Below are positions 33,701 through 34,929 of a DNA stretch of 34,929 nucleotides, piece by piece. This DNA is from an uncultured Bacteroidota bacterium (GTDB lineage Bacteria > Bacteroidota > Bacteroidia > Bacteroidales > UBA12481). The notes under the pieces are model-generated. The model worked only from the letters and a program-made list of their open reading frames with translations, made no database searches and had not been told where the DNA came from. The stretch is from the NCBI GenBank assembly GCA_903919925.1, contig CAIXKO010000639.1, positions 1-34,929 on the forward strand. Reading direction: 5' to 3'. Numbering within the stretch: position 1 is the first letter of the stretch; each line of letters begins with the position of its first letter. The position numbers and the translations under genes are program-made.

Positions 33701-34379
33701 TTTTACGGGCAAATATGCCACCTCGCGACAAGCCAGTGCTGATTTAACCAAATTGAAGATTAATGGATTTGTTGCTTCAGTACTCATTAGTAAGGAAGAC
33801 GTGAAGAAGACGGGAGAGGACGTAAAGAAGACGGGAGAGGACGTAAAGAAGATGGGAGAGGACGTGAAGAAGATGAGTGAGATCGTGAAGACGGTGGACG
33901 TGAAGAAAACGGAAGAGAAGAAGGATACGGTGATGCCGGCGCCACAAAAGAAAGATACTGTGTTAACACAAAAGAAAGATACCGTTTTTCCAGCTAAGAA
34001 AGATACTGAGATACCCGTTAAGAAGGATACTGTGTTGCCAGTGAAGAAAGGCACCGAGATGCTAGTGAAGAAAGATACCGTATTACCAGTAAAAAAGGAT
34101 ACCGTATTGCCTGTAAAACCTGATGTTCCGCCAGCTGTGAAAGAAGTTGTCATGGTTTACACTATCCAGATTGCAGCCGACAAAACCCTTATTGATCCCG
34201 CCTTCTTCAAGAAAAACCTCAAACTTACCGGCGATGTCCTCTACTTCCAAAAGGACGGCTGGTATAAGTTCGTCACCGGCCAGTATGCCACCAAACTAGA
34301 AGCCCAATCCATGTTAAAGCAACTAAAAATCAGCGGCTTCGTAACCTCCGTCGACAAATCCCAGCTCAAACTCCGCTAA
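30798..34379 (+). CDS. Usher-like outer-membrane protein with two C-terminal SPOR domains
   Basis: 1193 residues from the ATG at 30798 (ggaga 8 bp upstream; a TTG at 30771 is in frame but lies before the signal). Signal peptide cut at Ala23/Gln24. Residues about 27-150 resemble an usher N-terminal domain (YEEISVFLMVQRVGGFDIP, VYLPVQDIFNFLKI). About 150-670 is rich in alternating beta-strands as in a 24-strand barrel. Residues about 297-392 carry the usher signature: RRSFGSYTLSDYTEPDWAVE, ELYVNNVLVD, GFFTFEVPL, NIPYSFLPAKEFQYAVSAGM. Then come two beta domains (about 673-760, FIDNNGNGRFDKGEP, SdrD-B-like; about 761-850, TDGYYSFMGLPSGSYFARI) where ushers have periplasmic C-terminal domains. A Lys-rich linker leads to SPOR 1 (about 927-998) and, after tandem repeats, SPOR 2 (about 1117-1193). 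SPOR domains bind denuded peptidoglycan. Divergence from known ushers is large, so the fold needs modelling. Confidence 0.72.
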   Translation: MKVWRYAWCVSLFILFSFFKLEAQNEPEYEEISVFLMVQRVGGFDIPAVYSYSNQQVYLPVQDIFNFLKIKNTPSPTLDSVYGFFINPENKYVVDKLHDRIVFANKVYAIKSVDIIRTETNLYLRSNFFGEVFGLDCVYNFRNQMVTLNTKIDLPVIRDMRLEFVRKNLSGMKGEAKADTTIGRSNPLFHFGAADWSVMSNQEIVVNNLNNKDTIEVNKQSRLNFGLGGIIAGGEAKVVLQYYTGQPFVEKQQQYLWRLVNNDRKIFRQINIGKIPTQSTSTLLNPVLGVQFTNAPTTYRRSFGSYTLSDYTEPDWAVELYVNNVLVDFKKADASGFFTFEVPLMYGITIVLLRFYGPYGEERSKQQNINIPYSFLPAKEFQYAVSAGMVQDTINSLFSRATVNYGINRFVAVGGGLEYLSTVASGSFMPFVNTSVRLGSNLLFSGEYTYGVKGKGILNFRTAKNFQVELNYTRFDPNQTAIKYSFLEERRATFSFPIKTRRFTAFSRFALTQNIMVSSQFSTAEWLLSGALFGVSTNFTTYAMLADISRPYLYSNLALGFRLPGKFLIRPQAQFEYSTNRLVLIKVELEKQFMKLGFLNFSYENNFKSSLQNIQFGCRFDLGIAQTALTYRRSNNINMLIESASGSLLVDRKTKFAGLSNRTSIGKGGIVVMPFIDNNGNGRFDKGEPKVSGLQININGGRVEYNKRDSVIRIFELEPYMSYLIELNKFSFDNIAWQMRLKNVSVMVDPDQFKLVEVPITVMGEAAGTVTFRSSVGEKGLGRVTICFYKTTGAYFAKTLSETDGYYSFMGLPSGSYFARIDPEQMRKLNMTATPDSIPFSMRGGSEGDYKDGLDFVIKSNIEEIPQEQKAISIKDQAAELKKEQVVVQKKEPEPVPSKESLMIGEPKIQNPKAAGKAGETLSAKEKVTVFAIQVAASKVFYEPEFYRNKFKIADSVWYIEKDGWFKYFTGKYATSRQASADLTKLKINGFVASVLISKEDVKKTGEDVKKTGEDVKKMGEDVKKMSEIVKTVDVKKTEEKKDTVMPAPQKKDTVLTQKKDTVFPAKKDTEIPVKKDTVLPVKKGTEMLVKKDTVLPVKKDTVLPVKPDVPPAVKEVVMVYTIQIAADKTLIDPAFFKKNLKLTGDVLYFQKDGWYKFVTGQYATKLEAQSMLKQLKISGFVTSVDKSQLKLR
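33795..33878 (+). repeat. Four 21-bp tandem repeats (EDVKKTG/M) in the usher-like gene
   Basis: Copies at 33795-33815, 33816-33836, 33837-33857 and 33858-33878 encode the 7-residue unit EDVKKTG or EDVKKMG/S in frame. The unit length is a multiple of 3, so gain or loss of copies would keep the frame. It lies directly after the first SPOR domain. Confidence 0.9.
33918..34120 (+). repeat. Eight KKDTVLPV-type repeats between the two SPOR domains
   Basis: About 24-bp units encode KKDTVMPAPQ, KKDTVLTQ, KKDTVFPA, KKDTEIPV, KKDTVLPV, KKGTEMLV and two more KKDTVLPV. Lys/Pro/Thr-rich, probably extended and positively charged, as in periplasmic spacers that cross or bind the cell wall. Confidence 0.9.
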
Positions 34380-34420
34380 CCCCCGGTCGCCAGTCCCCCC
34401 AACCCCACACCCCAACAACC

Positions 34421-34763
34421 CATAGCCGTTAACCTAGGGTGATGGCTACGTGGACGCAATTATGCGTCCCTACAGAGCACGCATAATGATTGATGCCGGA
34501 CGCAAATATGCGTCCGAACGGCGCGTTGAATAAGGAACTTTGCATTCATTGCCCGGTCACATTTATGCCACCGAGGCCATCGTTTGGACGCATATTTGCG
34601 TCCGGATTCCCCCCCCCGCGATGCTCTGTAGGGACGCATATTTGCGTCCACCGACCTCCATCCTACACACCAATGCGATCATGCGGAAGCTTTGAATTTT
34701 CCTCAACCGCCCATCTGCTACTCGCATAGAATCAAGCTCCAATTCCTTAAGTTGACGGCTATG
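34421..34763. repeat. Intergenic element with nested REP-like palindromes
   Basis: The ends are catagccgttaac (34421-34433) and gttgacggctatg (34751-34763), the same end motif as the element at 6059-6428. Inside are four palindromes of the type ggacgcaaatatgcgtcc: 34452-34469, 34498-34515, 34586-34603 and 34632-34649. The first and last are inverted copies with the shared flank ctacagagca/tgctctgtag; the middle two are also inverted. A 15-bp direct repeat aaccccacaccccaa lies outside both ends (34401-34415 and 34783-34797). No convincing gene is inside. Confidence 0.7.
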
Positions 34764-34807
34764 CCCCACCCCCCACCCCCCAAACCCCACACCCCAAACC
34801 CTCTTCC

Positions 34808-34863
34808 ATTAGCATATTAGCACATTAGCATATTAGCACATTAGCACATTAGCACATTGTCAC
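34808..34863. repeat. Seven 8-bp tandem units (attagcat/attagcac)
   Basis: Units run attagcat, attagcac, attagcat, attagcac, attagcac, attagcac and a variant attgtcac. The array contains the apparent stop codon of the minus-strand frame entering from the right edge. Confidence 0.85.
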
Positions 34864-34929
34864 ATTCTCCTCCCCCAGCTCCAACGGATACACCCCAAAC
34901 TCTCTCACCAGCTTCACCACGTAATCATA
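34849..34929 (-). CDS. Possible C-terminus of a minus-strand gene entering from the right edge
   Basis: The minus strand is open from the window edge to a TAA whose complement is at 34849-34851, giving 26 codons reading YDYVVKLVREFGVYPLELGE and a few more. The composition is protein-like (not low complexity until the tandem repeat), but the stretch is too short to assign a family. It would be convergent with the usher-like gene. Confidence 0.4.
   Translation of the reverse strand, partial: YDYVVKLVREFGVYPLELGEENVTMC

Noticed and set aside
34808-34863. CRISPR-like short repeat array
   Set aside because: Contiguous 8-bp units without spacers and no cas genes.

Overview
The window looks like a chromosomal segment of a Bacteroidota bacterium, probably from a Bacteroidales-like lineage; the order is uncertain. 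The evidence is a 6920-residue surface protein ending in a type IX secretion (T9SS) type A sorting domain, a FISUMP lipoprotein, GH106-like polysaccharide-degradation genes, perfect or near-perfect TAnnTTTG -7 elements, and mostly absent Shine-Dalgarno sequences. No rRNA, tRNA or CRISPR array was seen.

Layout. 1-1126 (minus): a FISUMP/PKD lipoprotein whose last few codons lie outside the window. 1320-4511 (plus): a GH106-like lipoprotein glycosidase and a truncated secreted protein that ends near repeat DNA. 4598-5093: a putative small mobile element with perfect 50-bp inverted repeats around a decayed DUF559 endonuclease-like gene. 5437-8856: three DUF4402 subunit-like genes and a PapD-like periplasmic chaperone, with a related endonuclease-free repeat element (6059-6428) between the first and second subunits. 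9488-30250: one 20.8-kb ORF for a giant, repeat-built, T9SS-type adhesin. 30243-30758: a fourth DUF4402 protein whose start overlaps the giant's stop. 30798-34379: a protein that reads as a divergent fimbrial usher (N-terminal domain, beta-barrel with inserted plug-like domain, two periplasmic-type beta domains) extended by two SPOR peptidoglycan-binding domains. 34421-34866: nested REP-like palindromes and an 8-bp tandem repeat. 34849-34929 (minus): possibly the last 26 codons of another gene.

How the genes may work together. I read 5437-34379 as one gene set: four subunits, a chaperone, a T9SS-exported giant adhesin and an usher-like outer-membrane protein. Three DUF4402 proteins end with a penultimate tyrosine preceded by alternating hydrophobic residues, and three of the four carry glycine at position -14. 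This is the C-terminal signature by which classical chaperone-usher pilins are bound by their chaperone. The inference is a Bacteroidota chaperone-usher-like fibre system, possibly anchored to peptidoglycan through the usher's SPOR domains and co-expressed with a T9SS adhesin. Bacteroidota are best known for type V (FimA/Mfa1) pili, which are assembled differently, so this cluster is the main point of interest.
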